22,321 bases of DNA from JAWLEP01 sp964553045 (GCA_964553045.1 CAZKJG010000031.1:1-22321); one strand, 5' to 3'. Counted from the stretch's first letter, positions 7,848 through 15,352 are shown. Made by a program: numbers and translations. The notes: generated from the letters alone by a model not told the origin.

Positions 7848-7876
7848 AAACTACCGCCCCCCCGGAGCGAAGTCAA
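7848..7876 (-). promoter_or_regulatory. Candidate sigma70-type promoter for the lipoprotein gene
   Basis: On the minus strand TTGACT (7871-7876) and TAGTTT (7848-7853) are separated by 17 bases, 38 bases or more upstream of the lipoprotein start. The -35 is good, the -10 poor. The same bases lie inside the inverted repeat at 7849-7888, so this reading competes with the hairpin reading. Confidence 0.35.
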
Positions 7877-7888
7877 AGACCGGTAGTT
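7849..7888 (-). repeat. Inverted repeat followed by a T-run (hairpin or operator)
   Basis: On the minus strand AACTACCG and CGGTAGTT form perfect 8-bp arms around a 24-base loop, followed by TTTATTTG. It resembles a rho-independent terminator in the leader of the lipoprotein gene, although the loop is long and no gene lies upstream to be terminated. It may instead be a split operator (arm centres 32 bases apart, about three helical turns). Confidence 0.4.
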
Positions 7889-7977
7889 CGGAACCGGCAG
7901 GGAACGCATCCGCCGGCGGCGCCTTCCCATAGGCAGGTTCGGAGCGGTCGCCGGCATCATCATACGGAAGGGGACGG

Positions 7978-10035
7978 ATGAACCACCTCAGTGACGAGAG
8001 CAGCCCATACCTCCTGCAGCACGCCCGAAACCCGGTGGACTGGCATCCGTGGGGCGAGGAGGCATTCGGGCTGGCCCTCGAGCTGGACCGGCCGATCTTC
8101 CTCTCCATCGGCTACTCCACCTGCCACTGGTGCCACGTGATGGCGGAGGAGTCCTTCGAGGACCATCGGGTAGCGGAGATCATGAACGCGAGCTTCGTGT
8201 GCGTGAAGGTGGACCGGGAGGAGAGGCCGGACGTGGACAGCCTGTACATGAAGGCCGCCCTGGCCATGAGCGGCAGCGGCGGATGGCCGCTGAACGTCAT
8301 CCTCACACCCGACGGCCACCCCTTCTACGCCTTCACCTACCTGCCCAGACGGGGCGGGCCGCGAAGGCCGGGGATGCTGGAGCTTCTCCCTTCGATAGCG
8401 ATGGCCTGGAGCGATAGAAGAAACGAGATAGAGAAGTCCGCCAGCGGTCTGACATCCGCCCTCGACGCCGGCCCGCGAACCCAACCCGGGGAATCCCGTC
8501 TTGACGGTGATATGGCCGGCAAGGCCTGTGAACAGCTGGCGGCCACATACGATCACCGCCACGGCGGTTTCGGCCCGGGGCCCAAGTTCCCCATGGCGCA
8601 CGGACTGCTCTTTCTGATCAGACGGCACGCGAGGACCGGAGAGGACCAGCCTCTCGAGATGGCCCTTCGCACCCTACGCGCGATTCGCAGGGGCGGCGTA
8701 TTCGACCAGGTTGGGCTGGGTGTGCATCGGTACTCGACAGACGCCCGCTGGCATCTGCCGCACTTCGAGAAGATGCTCTACGACCAGGCGCTGGTGGCGC
8801 TTGCGGCCGTGGAGGCCTGGAAGGTCAGTGGTGACTCCGCGAGTCGCGGCCTGGCCGAGGGCGCGCTCGATTACGCCCTCCGGGATCTCAGGCATCCCCG
8901 GGGCGGATTCTGCTCCGCCGAGGACGCCGACAGCCCGGGGGGCGAGGGTGCCTTCTACACGTGGACTGCCGAAGAACTCCGCAGTCTGCTTGCGCCGAAG
9001 GACTACAGGCTGGCCGAAACGGCCTGGGGAGTCCGCGAGGGGGGAAACTACCGCGATGAGGCCACCGGCAGGCCCTCGGGAAGAAACGTCCTGGACATGA
9101 CCGACGCTCCCGAGCCGGACACGGAGGATCGGCGAAGGCTGGAGACGATGAGGGCACGTCTTCTGCAAGCCCGGGGCCGGAGGTTTCGCCCATCCAAGGA
9201 CGACAAAATCCTCACCGACTGGAACGGCCTGATGATCGCTGCGCTGGCCCGGGCGGGACTGGTCTTGGACCGCCGGGACTACGTAGAGGCCGCACGTAAA
9301 GCGGCGGAGTTCATCGACTCCGAGCTGCGCGACTCCCAGGGCCGCCTTCTGCACCGATGGCGGAAGGGCGATGCAGGCATCGGGGCCTTCGCCGACGACT
9401 TCGCTTACCTGGCATGGGGGATGCTGGAGCTTCACCAGGTAACGCAGGACCATTGCCGGCTGCGAACCGCCATTGAGCTGATGGACGGGTTGGAGAAGGC
9501 CTTCAGACAGGACGCTAACGGGCTCTACGCCATTGCCGCCGAAGCGGAAGGCCTGCCGGCGAGACCACAGGAGCTGCGCGACGGCGCGCTTCCCTCGGCC
9601 AACTCGGTGGCCCTGCAGAACCTCCACCGGCTATGGCGGCTTACCGGCCGGTCCCGCTTCGGCGACAGGCTGGATCGGATGATGCCGGAATACGCCGCGG
9701 CGGCGGGGAGGGCCCCTTCGACGCACTCCATGGGTATGGCGGCCCTGGAGGAGATGCTGGCAGAGCCGGTGGACGCCGTGGTGTGCGGCGATCCTTCCGA
9801 CGCGGCCACCTTTGGTCTGCTGAACGCGGTGCGCCGGGCCTCGACCGGATCGACGCTGGTTCTGCTGCGTCGCCCCGGCGATGAGCTGCTTGACCGGCTG
9901 GCGCCCCACACCTCCGGCATGGCGGCCGTGGACGGGAAGCCGGCGACATACATCTGCCGGGGCTTCGCCTGCGGCCTGCCCCTGACAGACCCCGAGGAGA
10001 TCGAAGAGGCCCTTTCACGCAGGAACCCCGCCTAG
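7978..10035 (+). CDS. DUF255 / YyaL / SPATA20-type thioredoxin-domain protein
   Basis: A 685-residue protein, the usual full length of the family. The N-terminal thioredoxin-like domain opens with the family hallmark SSPYLLQHARNPVDWHPW, has the redox pair CHWC (Cys49, Cys52) and continues with KVDREERPDVD and GGWPLNVILTPDG. The C-terminal two thirds resemble an alpha/alpha six-hairpin barrel (GGVFDQVGLGVHRYSTDARW, HFEKMLYDQA, DDKILTDWNGLMI). Members are widely conserved (YyaL in bacteria, SPATA20 in animals) but their reaction is not established; a cytoplasmic thiol-redox or sugar-related role has been suggested. No signal peptide is seen. ATG 7978 follows GGAAGGGG. It stands alone on the plus strand, opposite the lipoprotein gene. 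Confidence 0.93.
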   Translation: MNHLSDESSPYLLQHARNPVDWHPWGEEAFGLALELDRPIFLSIGYSTCHWCHVMAEESFEDHRVAEIMNASFVCVKVDREERPDVDSLYMKAALAMSGSGGWPLNVILTPDGHPFYAFTYLPRRGGPRRPGMLELLPSIAMAWSDRRNEIEKSASGLTSALDAGPRTQPGESRLDGDMAGKACEQLAATYDHRHGGFGPGPKFPMAHGLLFLIRRHARTGEDQPLEMALRTLRAIRRGGVFDQVGLGVHRYSTDARWHLPHFEKMLYDQALVALAAVEAWKVSGDSASRGLAEGALDYALRDLRHPRGGFCSAEDADSPGGEGAFYTWTAEELRSLLAPKDYRLAETAWGVREGGNYRDEATGRPSGRNVLDMTDAPEPDTEDRRRLETMRARLLQARGRRFRPSKDDKILTDWNGLMIAALARAGLVLDRRDYVEAARKAAEFIDSELRDSQGRLLHRWRKGDAGIGAFADDFAYLAWGMLELHQVTQDHCRLRTAIELMDGLEKAFRQDANGLYAIAAEAEGLPARPQELRDGALPSANSVALQNLHRLWRLTGRSRFGDRLDRMMPEYAAAAGRAPSTHSMGMAALEEMLAEPVDAVVCGDPSDAATFGLLNAVRRASTGSTLVLLRRPGDELLDRLAPHTSGMAAVDGKPATYICRGFACGLPLTDPEEIEEALSRRNPA

Positions 10036-10317
10036 ATCGAGTTGCACCGACTCCCGAGGGTCGCATCTTCATCTGCTCTTGAGATGTCATGCCGGAAACG
10101 AACCATGGTTCGGCCCAGCAGATGCTGCCCCGGCACATAGTGAGGAGGGGAACCGAGAGCTACCGGTACTGGGCGGTGGCCGCCGAGGGCCTGGAGGGTG
10201 ACGCGGTCGCCCTGGACACAAGCGGCATCGATGTGCTGGTGTCCTGCGGTGAGGGTCGGACCCGGCGGTGCACCGGCCCGCCGAGATCCCCCGGTACGGC
10301 GGCTCCCGGAGAACCTG
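10036..10317. other. Intergenic stretch with a coding-like segment
   Basis: This lies between the convergent DUF255 and nifU genes. A plus-strand open frame (10089-10502) begins here; its middle part (about 10155-10278, encoding ESYRYWAVAAEGLEGDAVAL and onward) uses codons with G or C in third position like real genes here. The frame then runs antisense through the end of nifU, has no clear ribosome site and matches nothing I recognise. It may be the remnant of a gene or a small unrecognised one. I do not call it as a CDS. Confidence 0.35.
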
Positions 10318-10953
10318 CTACTCGGGCAGCTCGGGAATCGAGCAGCCCTGGTCTCCGAAGTGTTTCTGCAGGTAGTGCTCCAGAAGCTCCCTTGCCTCGT
10401 CCTCGCACTTGCCGCACGAGGTGGCGATCTTGGTGTGCTCCTGCAGCTGGTAGAAGTTGCGCGCACCCTCCAGGACGGCGTCCTCGATGTCGCCCTCCGT
10501 GACCTCCAGGCACTCGCAGACTACCCTGGACCCCGGCTCGCGGACCCTGTCCTCCATACCGCGTCTACGGTAGTAGTCGTTGATGGCGGCCCGCAGGGCC
10601 TTGTCGCCCAGGACCGAGCAGTGGACCTTGTTCTCGGGAAGTCCGCCCAGCTCGGCGACAACCGACTTCGCGTCCACCTCCCAGGCCTCCTCCAGCGTCA
10701 TGCCCTTGACCATCTCGCTGAGCACCGAAGTGCTGGCGATGGCGCTGGCGCATCCGAAGGTCCGCCAGCGGCAATCGGTGATCCGCAGCTCTTCGGGGTC
10801 CACCTGGAGGTAGAAGGCCATCATGTCTCCGCACTTGACGTTGCCCACCTCGCCGGTGGCGTCGGGCCGGAAGCCCTCGGAATCGTCGAGTACGTTGCGG
10901 GGGTTGCGGAAGTGGTCCAGCACCTTCTCCGAATACAGCCATTTGGCCGCCAT
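10318..10953 (-). CDS. nifU: NifU-like Fe-S cluster scaffold (IscU domain plus BFD-like [2Fe-2S] domain)
   Basis: A 211-residue protein. Residues 1-130 are an IscU-type scaffold with the three cluster ligands Cys41, Cys68 and Cys112 and the conserved Asp43 (KCGDMM, TFGCASAIASTS, HCSVLG). Residues about 143-192 are a BFD-like [2Fe-2S] domain with CxC (146, 148) and CxxC (180, 183). This two-part order is that of NifU, but the C-terminal Nfu domain of classical NifU is absent. It builds clusters from sulfur donated by the cysteine desulfurase encoded just upstream; the nifS stop and this ATG overlap by one base, so translation is probably coupled. The start at 10953 leaves out an upstream extension that only shadows nifS. 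General Fe-S assembly is more likely than nitrogen fixation, since no nitrogenase gene is seen. Confidence 0.93.
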   Translation of the reverse strand: MAAKWLYSEKVLDHFRNPRNVLDDSEGFRPDATGEVGNVKCGDMMAFYLQVDPEELRITDCRWRTFGCASAIASTSVLSEMVKGMTLEEAWEVDAKSVVAELGGLPENKVHCSVLGDKALRAAINDYYRRRGMEDRVREPGSRVVCECLEVTEGDIEDAVLEGARNFYQLQEHTKIATSCGKCEDEARELLEHYLQKHFGDQGCSIPELPE

Positions 10954-12137
10954 CACTGCCCTCCGTGCACTGTGGACATGCCGCGTATGCGCTCTATGAC
11001 GGGCGGAAGGACCTGGAGCACCGTGTCTATGTCCCCTTCGGTGGTCCCCCTGCCCATGCTTATCCGCACCGAGCCGTGAAGGCACACCTCCGGAAGCTGC
11101 ATGGCCTGCAGCACGTGGGAGGGCTCCAGCGACCCAGAGGCGCAGGCGGAGCCGGTGGAAACCTCTATGCCCTCCAGGTCCAGGTAGAGCAGGATCGACT
11201 CGCCCTCGGCGCCCGGAAAGGACACGTTCAGGGCCGCCGGAATGCAGTGCTCGGGGTCTCCGTTCACCCTGACGTCGGGAATGCTGCTCCGCATGCCCTT
11301 CATGAGCTTCCGTCTCAGACTCAGCATCCTGCGGTGCTCCCCCTGCATCTCCTTCCGCCTGGCTCTTACCGCCGCCGCGAGGCCGGCTATTCCCAGGGTG
11401 TTCTCCGTGCCGGCACGGCGTCCGTCCTCCTGGTGGCCGCCCCGGATCAGCGGGCAGAACGGGGTGCCCCGGCGGACGTACAGGGCGCCGATCCCCTTCG
11501 GTCCGTAGATCTTGTGGGCCGAGATGGTCAGGAAGTCAACTCCCAGCTCGTCCACGTCGACCGGCACCTTACCCACCGCCTGGACGGCGTCTGAGTGGAG
11601 CAGAACGTCCTTTCGCCTGCAGATCTCGGATACGGCGCGCACGTCCTGCAGCGTTCCCGTCTCGTTGTTGGCAAGCATGACCGAAACCATGGCTGTCGAA
11701 TCGTCCACCATCTCATCCAGGGCATCCATATCCACCCGGCCATGGTCATCCACGGGAACGAATGACACGGGCACTCCCCTGGCGGACAGACAATTGGCTG
11801 TTTCCATCACGCAGGGATGCTCGATTGCCGTGGTCACCAGTCCCCGTCGGGAGCCCCTCAGCCTGGCGCAGGCGCCCTTTTCACAGGTGAGGGCGGTCAG
11901 GACGGTATTGTTGGCCTCGGAGCCGCTGCCCACGAACACGATCTCCTCCGGGGCGGCACCTATGAAGCCGGCCACCTCGCTTCTGCAGTCATCCACCAGG
12001 TCGGCGGCCTCCCGGCCGTGAGCGTGAAGACTGGAAGGATTTCCGAAGACCTCCATGGCCTCGGACACGGCGCGTCGAACATCCGGATGCAGGGGGGTGG
12101 TGGCGTTGTGGTCGAGGTAGATCCGGCGCTGCTCCAT
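10953..12137 (-). CDS. nifS: Cysteine desulfurase (NifS/IscS family)
   Basis: A 394-residue PLP enzyme of class V aminotransferase fold that takes sulfur from cysteine as an enzyme-bound persulfide. Visible residues: YLDHNATTP at the N-terminus, His107 in EHP, Asp183 (HSDAVQ), PLP-binding Lys209 (SAHKIYGPKG), GTENTLGI, and active-site Cys332 (STGSACASGSLEPSHVL). The short Cys loop and length fit the NifS/IscS (group I) type. The ATG at 12137 is preceded by AAGGGATAGGG. It overlaps nifU by one base and is separated by 87 bases, containing an AT-rich island and a palindrome, from the radical SAM gene upstream. Confidence 0.95.
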   Translation of the reverse strand: MEQRRIYLDHNATTPLHPDVRRAVSEAMEVFGNPSSLHAHGREAADLVDDCRSEVAGFIGAAPEEIVFVGSGSEANNTVLTALTCEKGACARLRGSRRGLVTTAIEHPCVMETANCLSARGVPVSFVPVDDHGRVDMDALDEMVDDSTAMVSVMLANNETGTLQDVRAVSEICRRKDVLLHSDAVQAVGKVPVDVDELGVDFLTISAHKIYGPKGIGALYVRRGTPFCPLIRGGHQEDGRRAGTENTLGIAGLAAAVRARRKEMQGEHRRMLSLRRKLMKGMRSSIPDVRVNGDPEHCIPAALNVSFPGAEGESILLYLDLEGIEVSTGSACASGSLEPSHVLQAMQLPEVCLHGSVRISMGRGTTEGDIDTVLQVLPPVIERIRGMSTVHGGQ

Positions 12138-12180
12138 TACCCTATCCCTTCCATGCCCTGCCGCTGCGATTGCCTACCAT

Positions 12181-12209
12181 ATTAGTATAACTTCGGCCCC
12201 AGGAAACAA
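12181..12209 (-). promoter_or_regulatory. Candidate promoter region for nifS-nifU
   Basis: An AT-rich island in otherwise GC-rich DNA 44 bases upstream of nifS. On the minus strand TTGTTT (12204-12209) stands 17 bases from ACTAAT (12181-12186), while a better -10, TATACT (12184-12189), would leave only 14. Either reading is imperfect; an Fe-S-responsive activator or repressor could act here, but no regulator is seen. Confidence 0.3.
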
Positions 12210-12216
12210 GTATCAG

Positions 12217-12234
12217 CTCGCAATCTATTGCGAG
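12217..12234. repeat. Palindrome over the radical SAM stop codon, upstream of nifS
   Basis: CTCGCAAT and ATTGCGAG are perfect 8-bp arms with a 2-base centre. Four further bases on each side (GTAT and ATAC, after a three-base mismatch) extend the symmetry to 32 bp. It covers the stop codon of the radical SAM gene and lies just upstream of the putative nifS promoter. It may be an operator; as a terminator it lacks a clean T-run. Confidence 0.5.
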
Positions 12235-13163
12235 ACAATACTATCCAAAGGACGCTCGGACTTCGCTGCGGTTACGTACATGCCGCAGTTGGAGCCTATT
12301 CTGTTCTCCTCCAGCTCACCGATGCTCACCAGGGTATCGAATCCGGCCGAGGCGAAGCCCTGGGCTATGGCTTCCGCCTTTGCGGGCCTGTCGGGGTCGA
12401 TCGTCCCGGTTATCCCGGAGGCCAGCGCCCCGGCTGTGGGATTCACCGGAGTCAGCTTCACCATGTAGTCCGCGGGGGTAAAGTACTCGGCAAGGGCATC
12501 CGGTTCCAGCGGGAATCCACGAGCCGGGGCGAAGTTGAGCGTGATCTTGCGGTCACCGGGCTCCCGAAATCCCCTTCCCCAGCAGGCCATCCTGCGGAAG
12601 CTCCATGTCGCCGCCGGCACCAGCTCCCTCCTCCTCTTCTCGCAGGTGGTGTGCAGGGAGAGCTGCATCTGGAAGCGGCCGCCGGGATAGAGCCGGCGCT
12701 TGATGTCCGTCAGACGTTCCATGAAGCCGTCGCAGCCTGCCGGGGCGATGGTGGAGATGCAGGGCATCAGCCCCGGGGCGTCGTAGCGCCCGGGCAGCTC
12801 CTCCAGAACTTCCAGGACTTCCGGATTCATCGCCGGGTCACCCATTCTGGCGAATTGGACCTTCAGCTTTCGAACGGGTACGCGCCGGTCGGGGAATCTC
12901 TCCCGGATCATGCAGTCCACCTGCGCCAGTATCTCCTCCGAGGTAAGCCTGCCGGCGTAGCTTCCCCCGGCGTCGCAGATGGGGCAGGAGACCGGACAGC
13001 CCTTCAGCGTGGACACAATCAGAACCCATTTCTCGTCCCGCGGAATGGGCGGCTGAAGCGAATCCACGCACTCCAGGAGGGTGCCGTCGGACAGCCTGGC
13101 GACCCGTACCGTAGCCACTTCCTCCCTTCCCCGCCTGTCGACTATTTCCAGCAACTCTTCCAT
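12225..13163 (-). CDS. Short RlmN/Cfr-like radical SAM enzyme
   Basis: A 312-residue protein with the radical SAM cluster motif CxxxCxxC (Cys56, Cys60, Cys63) in STLKGCPVSCPICDAGGSYA. Family landmarks of RlmN/Cfr follow: RLTSEEILAQV, MGDP (107-110, like the MGEP of RlmN), SLHTTCEKRR (169-178), KLTPVNP (236-242) and a C-terminal GSNCGMYV with Cys293 at the place of the methyl-carrying Cys of RlmN/Cfr. RlmN is about 370-390 residues and methylates A2503 of 23S rRNA and tRNA; this protein is shorter at the N-terminus, and its true substrate is unknown. ATG 13163 follows GGGGAGG. It begins 16 bases after the flavoprotein stop, so it belongs to that operon. Confidence 0.8.
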   Translation of the reverse strand: MEELLEIVDRRGREEVATVRVARLSDGTLLECVDSLQPPIPRDEKWVLIVSTLKGCPVSCPICDAGGSYAGRLTSEEILAQVDCMIRERFPDRRVPVRKLKVQFARMGDPAMNPEVLEVLEELPGRYDAPGLMPCISTIAPAGCDGFMERLTDIKRRLYPGGRFQMQLSLHTTCEKRRRELVPAATWSFRRMACWGRGFREPGDRKITLNFAPARGFPLEPDALAEYFTPADYMVKLTPVNPTAGALASGITGTIDPDRPAKAEAIAQGFASAGFDTLVSIGELEENRIGSNCGMYVTAAKSERPLDSIVSQ

Positions 13164-13179
13164 CCCCCTCCCCGATGGG

Positions 13180-14076
13180 TCATCGACCTCTCAGATATCG
13201 AAACGCCCTTCCCGCCGCCTCCAGCCCCTGGCCGGCGGCGGTGCATGCCTGTCCCAGAGACCCCACCGCCGCGTCTCCGGCGCAGAACGCACCCCGCAAT
13301 CCCCTTACGGGGCCTGGCCCGTCAACCCGCGCGCCCGAGGGAAGGTCCGGGATCACCGGGCGCCTGCCAACCGCGACCAGAACGGCGTCCGTCTGCACCC
13401 GCCGTCGCCCTTCGGCCGTCTGTATCAGGGCGGTGGCGCGAACGCCGCTCTCTTCGAGTTCCAGCAGGCTGGCTCCGCAGATCAGCCGGATATCCTTCCG
13501 GGCCCGGACCGCATCAAGGAGCCTGCCCTCCGCCCTGATTCGCTTCGACCTGACCAGAACCGTCGACCTCCAGCCCCAGTCGGCCAGAGACAGCGCGTAG
13601 TCCAGAGCCGCCTCTCCCCCGCCCAGCACAAGCGCGTGACCGGCAGACATGTCGTCCAGCCGGCGAACCTCGGTGTGCACAAGGGCACTCCCGCGCTCGC
13701 CCCGAAAGCCCGCCGAACGGGGAGCCGTACCCGTGGCCAGCACAACGGTCCGGGCCCTCAGATCCCGGACTCCGGTGCCGGCCAGCACCAGCGAATCGCC
13801 GCAGCTTTCCACCGAACCGATCTCCGTCCGCTGTACCTTCAGGCCGAACCTGTTCAGCAAGAGCCGCAGCCGACGGACGTACTCGGGCCCCGGGACAGGC
13901 TCCTCCAGGCCCGGGTAATTCTCAATGCGCCAGGCGTTGGCCGTCAGCCCTCCGGCTCTGCCGGTTCGGTCCAGCAGGAGCACCGAGAGCCCCATTCTAG
14001 TCGCCTGAACGGCGGCGGCGCATCCGGCGGGACCGGCTCCCACCACCGCCAGATCGAGCTCACCCGCGGGCTTCAT
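13180..14076 (-). CDS. Thioredoxin-reductase-like FAD/NAD(P) oxidoreductase lacking the redox CxxC
   Basis: A 298-residue flavoprotein of the thioredoxin-reductase fold. The FAD-binding GAGPAG (13-18) and ATGTAPR (114-120), the NAD(P)-binding GGGEAALD (152-159) and the C-terminal CAGD (265-268) are all present. In true thioredoxin reductase a CATC pair stands just before the second glycine motif; here the corresponding stretch (about 128-148, ALVHTEVRRLDD) has no Cys. It therefore probably passes electrons to another partner, as in ferredoxin-NADP reductases of this fold, or has another substrate. ATG 14076 lies seven bases after GGGAG and overlaps the end of the isochorismatase gene by 17 bases, so the two are translationally linked. 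Confidence 0.85.
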   Translation of the reverse strand: MKPAGELDLAVVGAGPAGCAAAVQATRMGLSVLLLDRTGRAGGLTANAWRIENYPGLEEPVPGPEYVRRLRLLLNRFGLKVQRTEIGSVESCGDSLVLAGTGVRDLRARTVVLATGTAPRSAGFRGERGSALVHTEVRRLDDMSAGHALVLGGGEAALDYALSLADWGWRSTVLVRSKRIRAEGRLLDAVRARKDIRLICGASLLELEESGVRATALIQTAEGRRRVQTDAVLVAVGRRPVIPDLPSGARVDGPGPVRGLRGAFCAGDAAVGSLGQACTAAGQGLEAAGRAFRYLRGR

Positions 14077-14719
14077 CCAGAATCTCCCGTACTCCGCGTA
14101 CGTCCAGCAGCCCGGCGAAGCCGTGGGCCATCGCCCTCAGGCTGCAGGCGTGCATGGCCTCCGTGACGGTAGCGGTCGCGTCCACCACCACGAAGGGCTC
14201 GAGGTCGCGGGTGAAAGCGCTTCGCACGGTAGTCTCCACGCACAGGTGCGTGAGAAACCCCACGGCCAGCAGCTGGCCGCATCCCGAATCGCCCAGCCAG
14301 CGTTCCAGGCCCGTGCCGCGGAAGGCGTCGTAGGTCGTCTTTCGAAACACGGGCTCTCCGTTTCTGCGGCCCAGCTCGGGCAGAAGGGCCGAGTCCGGGT
14401 CTTCGCAGCCTATGGTACTTCCCCAGAAATTCAGAAGGGCCCCTCTCTCCTCACCGGCGCGATGACAGTGGCGGGTGAAGGCCAGCGGAAGGTTCAGGCC
14501 TCTCCAGACTCTCAGCAGGGATAGGATACCGGGAACAACCGCCTCGGCGACCGGCAGGTGTGAGGCCCCGTCGGGATGGGCGAAGAAGCGCTGGACGTCC
14601 ACCACCAGCAGCGCGCACTTGTCCGGCTCCAGGCGCAGCCGGGAACCTCCCGCCCCGGCGAGCCACCCGACCGCACTCTCCTCCAGGCTTTCGGCGGTTA
14701 CGTACCTCTCTGCCCTCAT
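14060..14719 (-). CDS. Isochorismatase-fold cysteine hydrolase
   Basis: A 219-residue protein of the isochorismatase/nicotinamidase superfamily. The catalytic triad is visible: Asp41 (LLVVDVQRFF), Lys127 (FRKTTYDAF) and Cys160 (VGFLTHLCVETTVRSA). The family hydrolyses amides or vinyl ethers through a Cys nucleophile; the substrate here is not evident, and nicotinamide is possible but unproven. ATG 14719 has GGGAGGGG just upstream; seven more codons are open above it without a ribosome site. It is the first gene of the operon with the flavoprotein and the radical SAM enzyme, and a promoter is predicted at 14741-14769. Confidence 0.88.
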   Translation of the reverse strand: MRAERYVTAESLEESAVGWLAGAGGSRLRLEPDKCALLVVDVQRFFAHPDGASHLPVAEAVVPGILSLLRVWRGLNLPLAFTRHCHRAGEERGALLNFWGSTIGCEDPDSALLPELGRRNGEPVFRKTTYDAFRGTGLERWLGDSGCGQLLAVGFLTHLCVETTVRSAFTRDLEPFVVVDATATVTEAMHACSLRAMAHGFAGLLDVRGVREILDEARG

Positions 14720-14740
14720 AGTCCCCTCCCGCAGGCACAA

Positions 14741-14769
14741 ATCCTACAAAACACGCCGTCTGCGGGCAA
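14741..14769 (-). promoter_or_regulatory. Candidate sigma70-type promoter for the isochorismatase operon
   Basis: On the minus strand TTGCCC (-35, 14764-14769) and TAGGAT (-10, 14741-14746) are exactly 17 bases apart, giving a leader of about 15 bases to the ATG at 14719. Each hexamer matches consensus at four of six places. It lies just after the rubrerythrin terminator. Confidence 0.5.
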
Positions 14770-14818
14770 CGAGAGGGGGCGCCGGGAAGGGCGAGAGCCG
14801 CCGGACATGCCTGAAGGA

Positions 14819-14844
14819 AGCGGGAGAGCCGGAGCCCTCCCGCT
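14819..14844 (-). terminator. Rho-independent terminator after rubrerythrin
   Basis: On the minus strand AGCGGGAG and CTCCCGCT form a perfect 8-bp GC-rich stem around a 10-base loop, followed by TCCTTC. It starts eight bases after the rubrerythrin stop codon. The tail is pyrimidine-rich rather than all T, so strength is uncertain. Confidence 0.65.
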
Positions 14845-14851
14845 CCAGGCG

Positions 14852-15352
14852 CTAGTCTATGCGGCTGTATCGGTCGCCCCTGGTCCCGCAGACGGGGCAG
14901 ACCTCCGGCGCCTCCCGCTCGGCGGTGTGTCCGCAGACGGGACATACGTAGTAGGGGTACTCCTCTTTGTCCTTCAGCTCGAGGCTGTCCAGCATGTCGG
15001 TGTAGAGGCCGGCGTGGATCTTCTCCACCTCGTGGGCGTACTGGAAGGAGCGCAGGGCCTTCCCATTCTCCTCCTGCCTGGCCGTCTCCATCATCTCGGG
15101 GTACATGCTCTTGAACTCGTGGGTCTCCCCGGCGATGGCGTCCTCCAGATTGTCTCGTGTGGAGCCTATGCCGTCCATGGCGCGCAGGTGGTTGTGGGCG
15201 TGGACGGTTTCCGCCGCCGCCGCTGCCCTGAACAGCCGCGCGGCCTGGGTATGCCCCTCCCTGTCCGCCTTCTCCGCGTAAGCCAGGTACTTCCTGTTGG
15301 CCTGTGACTCGCCGGCAAAGGCCTCTTCCAGGCACTTCTTGGAATCGCTCAC
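14852..15352 (-). CDS. rbr: Rubrerythrin
   Basis: A 166-residue non-haem iron protein. The four-helix ferritin-like domain carries the expected di-iron ligands (Glu15 in FAGESQANRKY, Glu49 and His52 in AETVHAH, Glu76 in AGETHEF, and Glu and His near 108-113 in HEVEKIH). The C-terminal rubredoxin-like domain has two CxxC pairs (137/140 and 152/155). Rubrerythrins reduce hydrogen peroxide in the cytoplasm of anaerobes and microaerophiles. The start is GTG 15352, with GGGGAGG three to four bases upstream; the open frame above it is non-family sequence. It has its own terminator and stands just upstream of the flavoprotein operon, whose reductase might serve as electron source (inference). Confidence 0.93.
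   Translation of the reverse strand: MSDSKKCLEEAFAGESQANRKYLAYAEKADREGHTQAARLFRAAAAAETVHAHNHLRAMDGIGSTRDNLEDAIAGETHEFKSMYPEMMETARQEENGKALRSFQYAHEVEKIHAGLYTDMLDSLELKDKEEYPYYVCPVCGHTAEREAPEVCPVCGTRGDRYSRID

Noticed and set aside
8674..9627. A 317-residue minus-strand frame opposite the DUF255 gene.
   Set aside because: Antisense to a well-conserved gene and without family features.
10318..12137. Reading the NifS/NifU pair as evidence for nitrogen fixation.
   Set aside because: The same proteins supply general Fe-S assembly in many anaerobes, and no nitrogenase gene is in the window.
12228..14166. Long plus-strand frames of 436 and 361 residues opposite the radical SAM and flavoprotein genes.
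   Set aside because: Pro/Arg/Gly-rich shadows of clear minus-strand genes.
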